From assembly GCF_900143255.1 (NCBI RefSeq), contig NZ_FRDI01000014.1, forward strand, positions 1 to 64,000: DNA of 64,000 nucleotides. Reading direction: 5' to 3'. The position numbers and the translations under genes were made by a program. How positions within the stretch are numbered: position 1 is the stretch's first letter; every line of letters begins with the position of its first letter. This DNA comes from Desulfovibrio litoralis DSM 11393 (GTDB lineage Bacteria; Desulfobacterota; Desulfovibrionia; Desulfovibrionales; Desulfovibrionaceae). The notes under the pieces are model-generated. The model was not told where the DNA came from. It did not search any database and saw only the letters and a program-made list of their open reading frames with translations. This document shows, in pieces, positions 8,075 through 16,299 of the stretch.

Positions 8075-9223
8075 TTAGAATTTAAACTGAGTGCTTTGAC
8101 GCCATGTATAGTAAGCAGGGTCACGGAAGTCATCAATAAGGTGGTGGGTAAACTTTAAGCCTGTTAAGCTAAAGAAGCGTTCCCAACCTATACGTTCAGC
8201 CCATTCACCTAAACGCTCATATTTATTAGCGTTAGCAGCATAAACTTCAACGATTTTCTTAATGACTTTAGTCATAGAAGGCCAGCGAGGTGGCTCGTTA
8301 GGAATATAAGCTACTACAACTTTTGAGAATTTAGGCATAGAGATACGGTTAGAAACCTTACCACCAACCATTATAGCCATACCGTCGCCTTCTTTATCAG
8401 AGATAGGAAGAGCAGGACACATGGTGTAACAGTTACCGCAATACATACAACGTTCGTTTTTAATCGCAATAGAGTTCATTTTTGTGCCGTCTGCTCTGTC
8501 GATCTTAGTAGGACGAACAGCAGCAGTAGGACAAGAAGCAACAGCTAAAGGAATTTCACAAAGTTGGTCAACCCAGTCTGTATCGATCATAGGAGGTTTT
8601 CTGTGAATACCAACTATACCAATATCAGAACAGTGTACGGCACCACACATGTTAATACAACATGCAAGTGAAATACGCAAAGGAGCAGGAAGACGCATTT
8701 GTTGGAAGTCTGCGAAAACTTCGTCCATAACCGCCTTAACAGGTCCGGAAGCATCAGTAGCAGGAGTATGGCAGTGTACCCAACCTTGAGTGTGAATGAT
8801 GTTGGTAATACCAGCACCGGTTCCACCAATAGGGAATTTATAAGAACCACCGGCAAACTTACGAGCTGCTAAATCACTTTTCAGTGCTTTTAGCTTGTCT
8901 TCGCTGTCAACCATAAACTCAACGTTACTACGAGTAGTAAAACGCAAGTATCCGCTACAGTGTTTATCAGCTATATCACACATTTCACGAATTAAAGTAA
9001 TAGACATCAAACGTGCGGTACCGCAACGAACTGTGTATACTTTATCTCCGCTTTCACCAACGTGTACTAATACACCTGGTTCAAGAATTTCGTGATATGC
9101 CCACTTACCTTTATTTTTAGCAATAAAGGGAGGATAAAACTCACTATATTTACGAGGGCCAATATCTGTAATACGATTTTTCATTGGGCTACTAGGATCG
9201 TAGCCAGAAGAAATAAATGCCAT
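8075..9223 (-). CDS. dsrB: dissimilatory sulfite reductase beta subunit
   Basis: Beta subunit of DsrAB, which reduces sulfite in the cytoplasm as the terminal step of sulfite respiration. 382 residues, the usual length. Cluster/siroheme ligands are seen as C151, C188-C189 and C193 (within [13 protein letters not shown]), and a ferredoxin-type cluster motif [12 protein letters not shown] at 259-270 preceded by C231. All catalytic-type cysteines are present, consistent with the beta subunit carrying the active sirohaem. The gap to dsrA is only 16 bp, so the two subunits are co-transcribed and made together. The C-terminus ends in [10 protein letters not shown]. Confidence 0.97.
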   Translation of the reverse strand: MAFISSGYDPSSPMKNRITDIGPRKYSEFYPPFIAKNKGKWAYHEILEPGVLVHVGESGDKVYTVRCGTARLMSITLIREMCDIADKHCSGYLRFTTRSNVEFMVDSEDKLKALKSDLAARKFAGGSYKFPIGGTGAGITNIIHTQGWVHCHTPATDASGPVKAVMDEVFADFQQMRLPAPLRISLACCINMCGAVHCSDIGIVGIHRKPPMIDTDWVDQLCEIPLAVASCPTAAVRPTKIDRADGTKMNSIAIKNERCMYCGNCYTMCPALPISDKEGDGMAIMVGGKVSNRISMPKFSKVVVAYIPNEPPRWPSMTKVIKKIVEVYAANANKYERLGEWAERIGWERFFSLTGLKFTHHLIDDFRDPAYYTWRQSTQFKF

Positions 9224-9239
9224 TTTTTATACCCCCATA

Positions 9240-10553
9240 TTACCTTAAGTGTCTCTTGCGATATGCAGCAATGTCACGATTCCAACCACCCGGTACTTCT
9301 TCTTCTTTAAAGAACATGTATGGGTTATGGCGTGGCTCACAAACGTGTTGTGGCATAGCCTCAATTCCTGTTACTTCAAGCAATTTTTGGAAAGAGAGAC
9401 GCTTCATGGTTTCACCGATACGCTCACGGTTTTTACCTTCTTCCATCCACCAGTCCCAAATTTTTCCGATAAGATCTTTGATTTCATCGTAAGGTTCTGA
9501 AACTTCGATAAATGGAACAAGCAATGAACCCATTTGTGCACCATCAAGAACAGGAGCTTTAGCACCAAGCAAGATAGAAGCACCGCGTTCGTTACCTATG
9601 CGACAAGCACGAGGCATAGTGTTGATACAGTGCATACAACGAGTACATTCTTTGTTGTTGATGCGAAGTTCTGAGCCTGTCCAAGTCATACACTTAGTAG
9701 GACAACGCTTAACAACTTCTTCAACTATGTCAAATTTGCCCCAATCACGACCAGCATGAGCACCGGCGTTAGGCTTAAATTCGCCACCAACATAAGCTTT
9801 AACAGCAGCTTGGTCGATACGAATATCGTCTTTCCAAGTACCGATAACAGCAAAGTCAGAACGAGCTATAGCAGCAACGCAACCGTTAGGACAAGCATCA
9901 AATTTAAATTTAAATTTATAAGGGAATGCCGGACGGTGTAATTCGTCTTGGAATTCCATTGTAAGATTATAACATAAATCTTGAGCATCATAACAAGCAT
10001 ATTCACAACGAGAAGAACCAAGACAGCTTTCAGGGGTACGAAGGTTAGAACCTGATCCGCCCAAGTCTGTGTTCATTTTATGAGTAATCTCATGAAAAAT
10101 TTCTTCCAATTGTGCGGTTTGTGTACCTAAAAGAACGATGTCTCCGGTAGAACCGTGCATGTTGGTAAGACCGGAACCGCGTAAGTCCCACATATCACAA
10201 ATCTGACGCAAAAAGTCTGTAGAATAGTATTTTGCAGCAGGTTGGTTGATACGAACAGTATGGAAATGTGCTACGCCCGGGAACATCTCGGGTTGGTCGC
10301 AATAACGACCGATAACACCACCACCGTAACCAAAAACACCAACGATTCCGCCGTGTTTCCAGTGGGTTTCACCGTCTGTGTAAGACAATTCTAAAACACC
10401 AAGAAGGTCACTTGGACAGTCTACTGGTATTTGATAATCAAGTCCCTTAGGGTTCTTGGTTCTACTCTCGGCTTCTTGCTTTATGTCAGACACAAAGCTT
10501 GGCCAAGGACCAGACTCAAGTTGATCCAGCTTGGGGGTTGCATGTTTTGCCAT
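9240..10553 (-). CDS. dsrA: dissimilatory sulfite reductase alpha subunit
   Basis: Alpha subunit of the sulfite reductase heterotetramer. The product is 437 residues. Cluster ligands C177-x5-C183 (CLGSSRC) and C221-x3-C225 (CPNGC) are in place, as is the inserted ferredoxin domain with C284 and CTRCMHC at 303-309. A short KFKFKF run at 213-218 reflects a TTTAAA tandem in the DNA. GGAGGAAA precedes the ATG. It is the first gene of dsrABD. Presence of the full cluster without aprAB or sat in this window leaves open whether the cell uses sulfate or only sulfite (for example from taurine). Confidence 0.98.
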   Translation of the reverse strand: MAKHATPKLDQLESGPWPSFVSDIKQEAESRTKNPKGLDYQIPVDCPSDLLGVLELSYTDGETHWKHGGIVGVFGYGGGVIGRYCDQPEMFPGVAHFHTVRINQPAAKYYSTDFLRQICDMWDLRGSGLTNMHGSTGDIVLLGTQTAQLEEIFHEITHKMNTDLGGSGSNLRTPESCLGSSRCEYACYDAQDLCYNLTMEFQDELHRPAFPYKFKFKFDACPNGCVAAIARSDFAVIGTWKDDIRIDQAAVKAYVGGEFKPNAGAHAGRDWGKFDIVEEVVKRCPTKCMTWTGSELRINNKECTRCMHCINTMPRACRIGNERGASILLGAKAPVLDGAQMGSLLVPFIEVSEPYDEIKDLIGKIWDWWMEEGKNRERIGETMKRLSFQKLLEVTGIEAMPQHVCEPRHNPYMFFKEEEVPGGWNRDIAAYRKRHLR

Positions 10554-10593
10554 TGCTTTCCTCCGCTTAGTTATTTATGTTTTAACTATACAA

Positions 10594-10614
10594 TATAGGG
10601 CGTTATGCCCTATA
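10594..10614 (-). promoter_or_regulatory. palindrome in the dsrA leader
   Basis: TATAGGGC and GCCCTATA are perfect 8-bp arms around GTTAT, 41 bp upstream of the dsrA start. It could be an operator for a dimeric regulator or a hairpin in the 5' untranslated region. It stands out in a region otherwise almost free of G and C. Confidence 0.6.
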
Positions 10615-10743
10615 CTTACAGTCAGCATGTTTATAAAAAGTTAAACAAAAGTTAACTTTCACACAACTGACACACTTCAGTTCTTAAAAATAAATCAAAC
10701 CACGTTTAAATACTTGTTGTTTTTTTAACAAGATTACACTCTT

Positions 10744-10772
10744 TTTTTATTAGTATTCTGCACAGCTGTCAA
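10744..10772 (-). promoter_or_regulatory. possible dsr promoter
   Basis: On the minus strand TTGACA (10767-10772) is followed after 17 bp by TAAAAA, a weak -10 (10744-10749). It would give a leader of about 180 nt that includes the palindrome at 10594-10614. The -35 is good, the -10 is not, so this is tentative. Confidence 0.35.
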
Positions 10773-10823
10773 GCCAATTAATTTTTATTTTATAAAGAAC
10801 AAAAGCAATAAAAAGACTATAAC

Positions 10824-10852
10824 TTGACGACCTAAGCGAATATGTATACTAT
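10824..10852 (+). promoter_or_regulatory. sigma70-type promoter of the 83-residue protein gene
   Basis: TTGACG (10824-10829), 17 bp, TACTAT (10847-10852). The start would be near 10859, about 100 nt before the ATG at 10962. The 408-bp gap 10554-10961 otherwise contains the dsr upstream signals and AT-rich filler. Confidence 0.65.
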
Positions 10853-10961
10853 AAAAAATATATTATACTAAATAAAAATATTCTGCAAGCTCTTAAATTA
10901 TTATAAAAAATGAACTAATATCCATAGTTAAAATTATTGCAAAATCAATTAGGATAACAAC

Positions 10962-11213
10962 ATGAAAGATATAAATGGGTTTTACTATTACCCAAACCCC
11001 AATGATCACAAAGCCAAAGTATATGTTCGCAACGGAGCAAACGGGATTGAGTTTCGTTTATGGCATAACGAAAAACCGGAAATTTGGGAAAAACACGAAT
11101 GGCTTAATATCGATATAATTAATGCCGCTGCCGCAATGTATAAAGAAAGAGGGCAAGGCTCAGACCCAACCCTTCTTTATGATATAAGAGTCGCCGAAGC
11201 CTTGCTTAAATAA
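10962..11213 (+). CDS. small hypothetical protein (83 aa)
   Basis: I do not recognise a named family. The protein is soluble and rich in aromatic residues in its first half (GFYYYPNPNDHKAKVYVRNG, then IEFRLWHNEKPEIWEKHEWL), suggesting a small beta-rich fold, and ends in an Ala-rich helix (INAAAAMYKERG). AGGATA precedes the ATG at suitable distance and a clear promoter lies upstream, so I regard it as real. It is divergent from dsrA and convergent with purU; a link with sulfite reduction is possible only by position. Confidence 0.72.
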   Translation: MKDINGFYYYPNPNDHKAKVYVRNGANGIEFRLWHNEKPEIWEKHEWLNIDIINAAAAMYKERGQGSDPTLLYDIRVAEALLK

Positions 11214-11225
11214 CTTTTATTGTAA

Positions 11226-12086
11226 TTATTTTAAAACAACAGTCTTATTACCGTTTATCAAAACACGCTGTTCAAGGTGATAAGTCAAGGCTCTTGCCAA
11301 AACCACACACTCCATATCTTTCCCCAAAGCTTCAAGAGCCTGAGGGGCGTAAGAGTGGTCTACTCTTTCTACGCCCTGTTCAATAATAGGACCTTCGTCC
11401 AAATTGGAAGTTACATAGTGTGCGGTAGCTCCAATTAACTTTACACCACGTTCATAAGCCTGTTTATAGGGTGAGGCCCCTTTAAAGCTTGGTAAAAAGG
11501 AATGGTGAATATTAATACAACGTCCTTTAAGCTTTTCGCAAAGATCTTCTGAAAGAATTTGCATATACCTTGCTAAAACAACAACATCAATTTCTTGTTC
11601 CGCTATAAGGCTTAAGAGTCTTGCTTCTTGTTCATCTTTATTATTTTTATCAACGGGCAGATAAAAAAACGGAATATTATGCCATTCGACCAAAGATTTA
11701 AAATCTTGATGGTTAGAGACAACGGCAACGAGTTCACCGTTTAAAACACCGGCTCGAAAACGGTATAAAAGGTCATTTAAACAATGTCCGAAACGAGAAA
11801 CCATCACAAGCACGCGCTTTTTCTTTCCCACACAACAAATATCCCAATTCATCGTAAAACGTTGAGCCAAAGTTAAAAAATCTGTCTGCAAATTTTTTAT
11901 ATCACAAACATCAGGGTTAAGTTCAAAATGAACTCGCATAAAAAAAAGACCCGTGCTTCTATCTCCAAACTGAGAACTATCAACAATATTCGCACCATGA
12001 TCAACTAAAAATGTCGCAACAGAAGCAACAATACCAATAACATCAGGGCAAGAAATAGTTAAAACATGATGAGTATTTTTTAACAT
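11226..12086 (-). CDS. purU: formyltetrahydrofolate deformylase
   Basis: Hydrolyses 10-formyl-THF to formate and THF, balancing one-carbon pools and supplying formate. The product is 286 residues, the family's usual size. An N-terminal ACT domain (about 6-85, VLTISCPDVIGIVASVATFL) is followed by a formyltransferase-fold domain. The catalytic triad is visible as N192 and H194 (INIHHSFLPSF) and D230 (SNLDEGPIIEQ), with the spacing of the GART family. Formate release would fit a sulfidogen, and the glycine cleavage genes in this window feed the same folate pool. Confidence 0.95.
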   Translation of the reverse strand: MLKNTHHVLTISCPDVIGIVASVATFLVDHGANIVDSSQFGDRSTGLFFMRVHFELNPDVCDIKNLQTDFLTLAQRFTMNWDICCVGKKKRVLVMVSRFGHCLNDLLYRFRAGVLNGELVAVVSNHQDFKSLVEWHNIPFFYLPVDKNNKDEQEARLLSLIAEQEIDVVVLARYMQILSEDLCEKLKGRCINIHHSFLPSFKGASPYKQAYERGVKLIGATAHYVTSNLDEGPIIEQGVERVDHSYAPQALEALGKDMECVVLARALTYHLEQRVLINGNKTVVLK

Positions 12087-12120
12087 ATTAATCCTTATAA
12101 TTCTTTCTAAATTTCAACTC

Positions 12121-12384
12121 AAGACCATTGCAAAACTCTGTTTTGCGTACTTTTATTATCGTTTGATACTCTGCATGCACATAGCATAAAACATTTTAAG
12201 ACACAAAAACCACTCATTTTACAGGAAAATTAAATTTTCCCTTTGTTTCTGGGGATACCCCCGAAGCCCCCAAAGAGACTTTATTCGTGATTTTTGGAGT
12301 GTCTTTACGGAGTATCTTTGGAGTGTCTGGCCGGAGTATTTTGCCGGCGAAAGCCACTTTAAAACTATTCTGCAATAGTCTCAA
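12121..12384 (+). repeat. dispersed hairpin element, copy C (full length)
   Basis: About 264 bp, the longest copy. It starts AAGACCATTGCAAAACTC and ends TGCAATAGTCTCAA. In order it holds GCAAAAC-loop-GTTTTGC-like, the ATGCT...AGCAT stem, GGAAAAT-TAA-ATTTTCC, a variable GC-richer middle with further small stems (GGGGAT...CCCCC, GCCGG...CCGGC), and the end hairpin. It lies between purU and the ferredoxin gene. Confidence 0.88.
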
Positions 12385-12400
12385 CTCTGAATTTAAACAA

Positions 12401-12440
12401 AATAAATGCCAGATGTACAAAAGTACAACCGGCATTTATT
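12401..12440 (-). terminator. terminator of the ferredoxin gene
   Basis: Arms AATAAATGCC and GGCATTTATT with an inner TGTAC/GTACA stem; on the minus strand it ends ATTTATTTTGTTT. It lies 24 bases after the ferredoxin stop. Confidence 0.8.
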
Positions 12441-12464
12441 GTTTCACTTTAATTAAATTAAAGT

Positions 12465-12653
12465 CTAGTTTTCAGTAATAGTAATCGCACCGGCTTCGCA
12501 AACCTCTACGCAAGATTCGCAACCAAGGCACTCTTCTGCATTAACAGCATGTGCTTTACCATTTTGAATTTCATAAACTTCAACAGGGCAAACATCTACG
12601 CATTCTGCGTCGCCTGTACATTTATCCAAATCAACAGTTACATCCCAACCCAT
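12465..12653 (-). CDS. FdIII-type ferredoxin with an Asp in the first cluster motif
   Basis: 62-residue electron carrier. The second motif is canonical (CLGCESCVEVC, one 4Fe-4S cluster). The first reads CTGDAECVDVCP: the second cysteine of CxxCxxC is replaced by Asp. This is the arrangement of Desulfovibrio africanus ferredoxin III, whose first cluster is a 3Fe-4S centre that can take up a fourth iron or another metal. ATG 12653 is preferred since GGAGGA lies eight bases upstream; an earlier start at 12668 would cover that site. It has its own terminator and is probably monocistronic. It may donate or accept electrons for one of the iron-sulfur enzymes of the cell; the partner is not shown by context. 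Confidence 0.93.
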   Translation of the reverse strand: MGWDVTVDLDKCTGDAECVDVCPVEVYEIQNGKAHAVNAEECLGCESCVEVCEAGAITITEN

Positions 12654-12862
12654 GGTGGTATCCTCCATTTTTTTTTACTATTTATTCTAATTCATTCTGC
12701 CTAAACTTTTTTCATAAAAAAAGCAAGCTCTCTCTTGCTGATAGCCTTGCAACAGATTGCTGTCAAGTCTTGAGTTATTTTTTTTATAATGTTTTAGATA
12801 TTTCTTTGAAGTAACACGTAAAAAACACCAGTATAAACAATATTAAATCAAAGAGTTACCTA

Positions 12863-14602
12863 TTAAGTTGTATAAAATTTCATACAGTTTAAAATATTTT
12901 CTTTTCTTTCTTGTGAAGTTAAACGAGATAAAAGTTCGTGAAAATTTGCTTGAATATTTTTTTCTGTTGCCAACTGAAAAGCTGTTTTAATATCGCTTAG
13001 CCCTTCGCCAAACTGACACTGTTCAAGCTTTTTAACGCCTAATTCCGTCAAAAAACGCCATTGTAAAGAGCTATTTGCCGATTTTACAATAAAATCTGAC
13101 AATTCATCTTGATAAATAGAAGATAGCCCATTTGTTTTTTCTACTAAAGCTTCTAAATATTTTTTTAAGTTTTGATCTTGCTTATAAGTTTTTGCGGTTA
13201 ATAACCATGATAACGAGCATTGTGGCATATATGCCCTATATTCAAAATTGTTTTTTTCTTCTGAATTTTTTCTATAAGGGTAAAACTTAAAACCGATCCA
13301 TGATAATATTTCTTTATTCTCAAACAAACGAGCCCAACTTAAACAGAGTTCAAACTCTGAAATTGGCTGACAATTTACTTGATTAAATAAGATTAACGCC
13401 TGAGCTTCGTTGCTTTTAACAAGCTCATTGTAATACATTAACAAAAAATATTTAGCTAAGTTAAAATCATCTTGAAACATCGCACTGGCAGAACAGGAAC
13501 TTAGCAACAATAAATAGTCTGAACTGAAAACATTAACACACAATTCTTTGTTAGTTGAAAAAGAGTGTATTAAACGACGAGCATCGTCATATTGTTGATT
13601 TTCTGTCAATAATATAATTTTAAAGGCAACCATCAGGCAATCATCAGCAAGTCCATCAGCGGCCCCAAGCAAGTCCAAATAAGAAAAATCTAACATGTTA
13701 TTGCGTACAAGTTGAACTAAACTCAACCACAAATTTTTTCTGTCTTCAACTTTGTTTCGAGTGTTCTGTGTAATATTTTTCATAAAATACAACAGAGTAT
13801 TGAGACGCTGTTCTATGAGATGTTCTTTTTGTACCCTCGCATACCCCGCTTCTGAGATTTTTTTGGCAAGCGACTCATTTTTTAAATAATACTTAGTTAA
13901 ATCAAAAAGTTCAATAATATCATGCCAAATTACACACTCTTTTTGAGGTTCAAAGACTGCATCTTGATCTTCGCCTATATTTTGAGCCAAGACAACGGCT
14001 CCTGCTCCGGCTGATTCAAAAATACGCAAATTTAGTTCATATCCCAAACTTTCATTGGGTACGAGCTTAGTATTAGAATACAATTTAAGCATATCACGAT
14101 AACTTATCTCTTCAATAAAGTTCTGATATCCTAATAAGGCATAAGCATCTTTCAATCTTTGACGCAAAGGGCGAAATTTTGTAAAACGACCAACAAAACT
14201 AAGCTCTTCCGTTCTATTTTCATATGCTTTATATGATAAAAAAGGAGCAGGCAAAGGTAGGCGAAAAAAAAGAGGCAAATTTATTTTTTCAAGCTTTTTA
14301 AGCCATGAATAATGTGGCGTTAAAACAGCATCAAAAAGCTTGAAATAATATATTTGCCAGTGCAAATTAATATGAGTATCAATAGACCAAAATAATTTTA
14401 GACAATCAACTTCTTCCAATCCTGAAAGGATAAGACGAATCTTAATATTTTCTTGCTGAATTATAAGGTCGGGAAAAAAGTTTTTACTTTTCAAAAAATG
14501 AGGTAGCGACAATATTCCGTGTACGTTATTAAGCTCTAAGACTTCGTGCCCACGCTGTTTTAAAAGCTTTGCAAACAAACAATCGACACAAAGTATTTTC
14601 AT
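12863..14602 (-). CDS. CgeB-like glycosyltransferase with helical C-terminal half
   Basis: 579 residues. Residues ~1-290 look like the CgeB/DUF3880 plus Glyco_trans_1_2 arrangement of Desulfovibrio glycosyltransferases: KILCVDCLFAKLLKQRGHEV at the start, FWSIDTHINLHWQIYYFKLFD in the middle, ELSFVGRFTKFRPLRQRLKD, and the GT-B C-terminal motif LNLRIFESAGAGAVVLAQ with the acidic donor-site region. Residues ~300-579 are an all-helical region without a named domain, TPR-like in periodicity. AGGA lies eight bases before the ATG. The sugar and acceptor cannot be read; protein (flagellin) or surface glycan modification is plausible. No polysaccharide cluster surrounds it. Confidence 0.8.
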   Translation of the reverse strand: MKILCVDCLFAKLLKQRGHEVLELNNVHGILSLPHFLKSKNFFPDLIIQQENIKIRLILSGLEEVDCLKLFWSIDTHINLHWQIYYFKLFDAVLTPHYSWLKKLEKINLPLFFRLPLPAPFLSYKAYENRTEELSFVGRFTKFRPLRQRLKDAYALLGYQNFIEEISYRDMLKLYSNTKLVPNESLGYELNLRIFESAGAGAVVLAQNIGEDQDAVFEPQKECVIWHDIIELFDLTKYYLKNESLAKKISEAGYARVQKEHLIEQRLNTLLYFMKNITQNTRNKVEDRKNLWLSLVQLVRNNMLDFSYLDLLGAADGLADDCLMVAFKIILLTENQQYDDARRLIHSFSTNKELCVNVFSSDYLLLLSSCSASAMFQDDFNLAKYFLLMYYNELVKSNEAQALILFNQVNCQPISEFELCLSWARLFENKEILSWIGFKFYPYRKNSEEKNNFEYRAYMPQCSLSWLLTAKTYKQDQNLKKYLEALVEKTNGLSSIYQDELSDFIVKSANSSLQWRFLTELGVKKLEQCQFGEGLSDIKTAFQLATEKNIQANFHELLSRLTSQERKENILNCMKFYTT

Positions 14603-14707
14603 TCGTCTATCCTTTGGTTTTCAAACTAAGCTATAGTTAATAAAACTAAGCTGATAGATTTTTAAACCCTAAAGCCTCATATATACAACAAAGCTTAACA
14701 CTCAATA

Positions 14708-15529
14708 TTACACATAATTAATTTTTATAGGTTTACGCTGAACAGCTCTCGGATACTTAACAGTAGGATAACCAAAAGCCATAGCATAACCAAGTACATG
14801 ATCGTTTGGTATACCCAAATATTCCTTAGCATGAGGCACAAAATACTGCATTGTCAAATATACAATACCGTCCCAAACTGTTCCTAATCCGGCACTTTGA
14901 GACAATAGCTCAAAGTAACTTAAAGCTAAAACACCGTCTTCTCTCGCACAAGGGGCAGTTGGAGGAGCGGACGTAATCATAACATGCGGAGCAGATCTAA
15001 ACAAAATATCTTCTTTATTGTTACGCCAAGAGTCAACAACAGCGTGCATAAACCTCGCTCCCGGAAGTTTTTGATATTCAGGCAACTGATAAACCTTTGC
15101 CAACTCAGCAATCAGCCACTCTCTAAAATCCGCCAATTTTTCTTTTTCTTTAATGACGGTAAAAAGCACCTGCTGTGCGTTACAACCGGTTGGAGCATAA
15201 ACAACAGTATTAATCAAATCATAAATCAAACTTGGTTCAACATTACGCCCTTCATAGTGTCTATATGAACGACGCCCCTGAACCAAAGCAGTCATGGACT
15301 TAAGGTCAGGTAAGCTTCCGATAAGTTCGGTACTATTTTTAGGATCAAGACCAAAAATAGAAATCGCCCCCACCGGACAAATAGCCAAACAATGTTGACA
15401 GGCAATACAGGCTTGAGGTTGTGCCAAAACAGGAATTTTTTTCATCTCAATACAGTTCTGAGGACAATCTTCAACGCACAAACCACAAGAGATACAAGTT
15501 TCTTGATCAACCTTAAAATTAATCATCAT
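14708..15529 (-). CDS. nitroreductase-family protein with N-terminal 2x[4Fe-4S] ferredoxin domain
   Basis: 273 residues. Residues 1-65 hold two 4Fe-4S motifs, CISCGLCVEDCPQNC and CIACQHCLAICP. The rest is an FMN-dependent nitroreductase fold: RRSYRHYEGRNVEPSLI, then APTGCNAQQVLFTVI near the flavin site, and LLSQSAGLGTVWDGI and GYAMAFGYP toward the C-terminus. The fused ferredoxin can feed electrons straight to the flavin. Such fusions are common in anaerobes, but the substrate is not known. AGGTGA precedes the ATG. The neighbouring FdIII ferredoxin is separated by a glycosyltransferase, so no operon link is implied. Confidence 0.9.
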   Translation of the reverse strand: MMINFKVDQETCISCGLCVEDCPQNCIEMKKIPVLAQPQACIACQHCLAICPVGAISIFGLDPKNSTELIGSLPDLKSMTALVQGRRSYRHYEGRNVEPSLIYDLINTVVYAPTGCNAQQVLFTVIKEKEKLADFREWLIAELAKVYQLPEYQKLPGARFMHAVVDSWRNNKEDILFRSAPHVMITSAPPTAPCAREDGVLALSYFELLSQSAGLGTVWDGIVYLTMQYFVPHAKEYLGIPNDHVLGYAMAFGYPTVKYPRAVQRKPIKINYV

Positions 15530-15589
15530 AGTTTCACCTATTTCTTAGCTATGTAAAAAAACATTGTTATTAAAAATACTCAACAAAAA

Positions 15590-16081
15590 CTATTTTGTGG
15601 CACAACATTTTTTATATTTTTTACCACTACCACAAGAACAAGGGTCGTTACGCCCTATCTTTTCGCCTTCTCTTTTATAAGGAACGTGCCCATGCACTTT
15701 CCCGCTGTAATAATACCACTTTCCGTCGCTATCACGTTTAAATTCGGCTTCTTCTTTAATTTCTTGATCAAAATCTTTAATTTTATAGCGAGCGACAAAA
15801 GATACTTCGCCTGTTGTATCGTCTTTTCCGCCGTCTTTAACTGAAACAATTTCAAGACCAACCCAGTTAATATGATCGGCATATTGATCAACTTCGGCGG
15901 CACTTTCTCCATCTCTACTATCCGGGTGAACAGAATTATCAAGATAAGCATATTTTTTTAACACATGAGCGGTATAACGAGAACGCATCAAGGCTTCGGC
16001 GGTTTCTGCGTTAATTGTACCTTCAATAATAGGTCCGCAACATTGTTCCAATTCTTTTTCACTACCACAAGGACATAACAT
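15590..16081 (-). CDS. YchJ-like SEC-C motif protein
   Basis: 163 residues with a SEC-C zinc motif at each end: [13 protein letters not shown] at the start and [15 protein letters not shown] at the end. Between them is the YchJ/UPF0225 NTF2-like domain ([20 protein letters not shown], then [20 protein letters not shown]). The SEC-C motif is the zinc-binding tail of SecA, and related proteins bind nucleic acid or ribosome-associated partners, but the function of YchJ is not established. The start at 16081 has GAGG nearby. It is isolated between the nitroreductase and the pnp operon. Confidence 0.88.
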   Translation of the reverse strand: MLCPCGSEKELEQCCGPIIEGTINAETAEALMRSRYTAHVLKKYAYLDNSVHPDSRDGESAAEVDQYADHINWVGLEIVSVKDGGKDDTTGEVSFVARYKIKDFDQEIKEEAEFKRDSDGKWYYYSGKVHGHVPYKREGEKIGRNDPCSCGSGKKYKKCCATK

Positions 16082-16155
16082 ATAACAACCTCATTTAATT
16101 TATTTTTTATTTAAAATATTCCTAATTACGCTTTTAGAAGTTTATTTAACAAACT

Positions 16156-16205
16156 AAGAGCATTACAAAACGACATTTTACGTTATTTTTTTAGGATTTT
16201 ATTTA
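16156..16205 (+). repeat. dispersed hairpin element, degenerate copy D
   Basis: AAGAGCATTACAAAACGACATTTTACG resembles the start of the family with several changes; the rest is lost. Weak case. Confidence 0.4.
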
Positions 16206-16245
16206 ATATTAATATGCCAAACTAAATTTTTCTTCAACATAAAAT

Positions 16246-16279
16246 TATCGCACAACAGCCTTTTGACCATTGTGCGATA
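16246..16279 (-). terminator. terminator of pnp
   Basis: Perfect arms TATCGCACAA and TTGTGCGATA around a 14-base loop, followed on the minus strand by ATTTTATG. It lies about 20 bases after the pnp stop. Confidence 0.8.
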
Positions 16280-16299
16280 AAATTATTATTCTTTAACTT

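Noticed and set aside
9901-9918. TTTAAA tandem inside dsrA
   Set aside because: It encodes the KFKFKF run of DsrA and keeps the frame; an ordinary low-GC effect.
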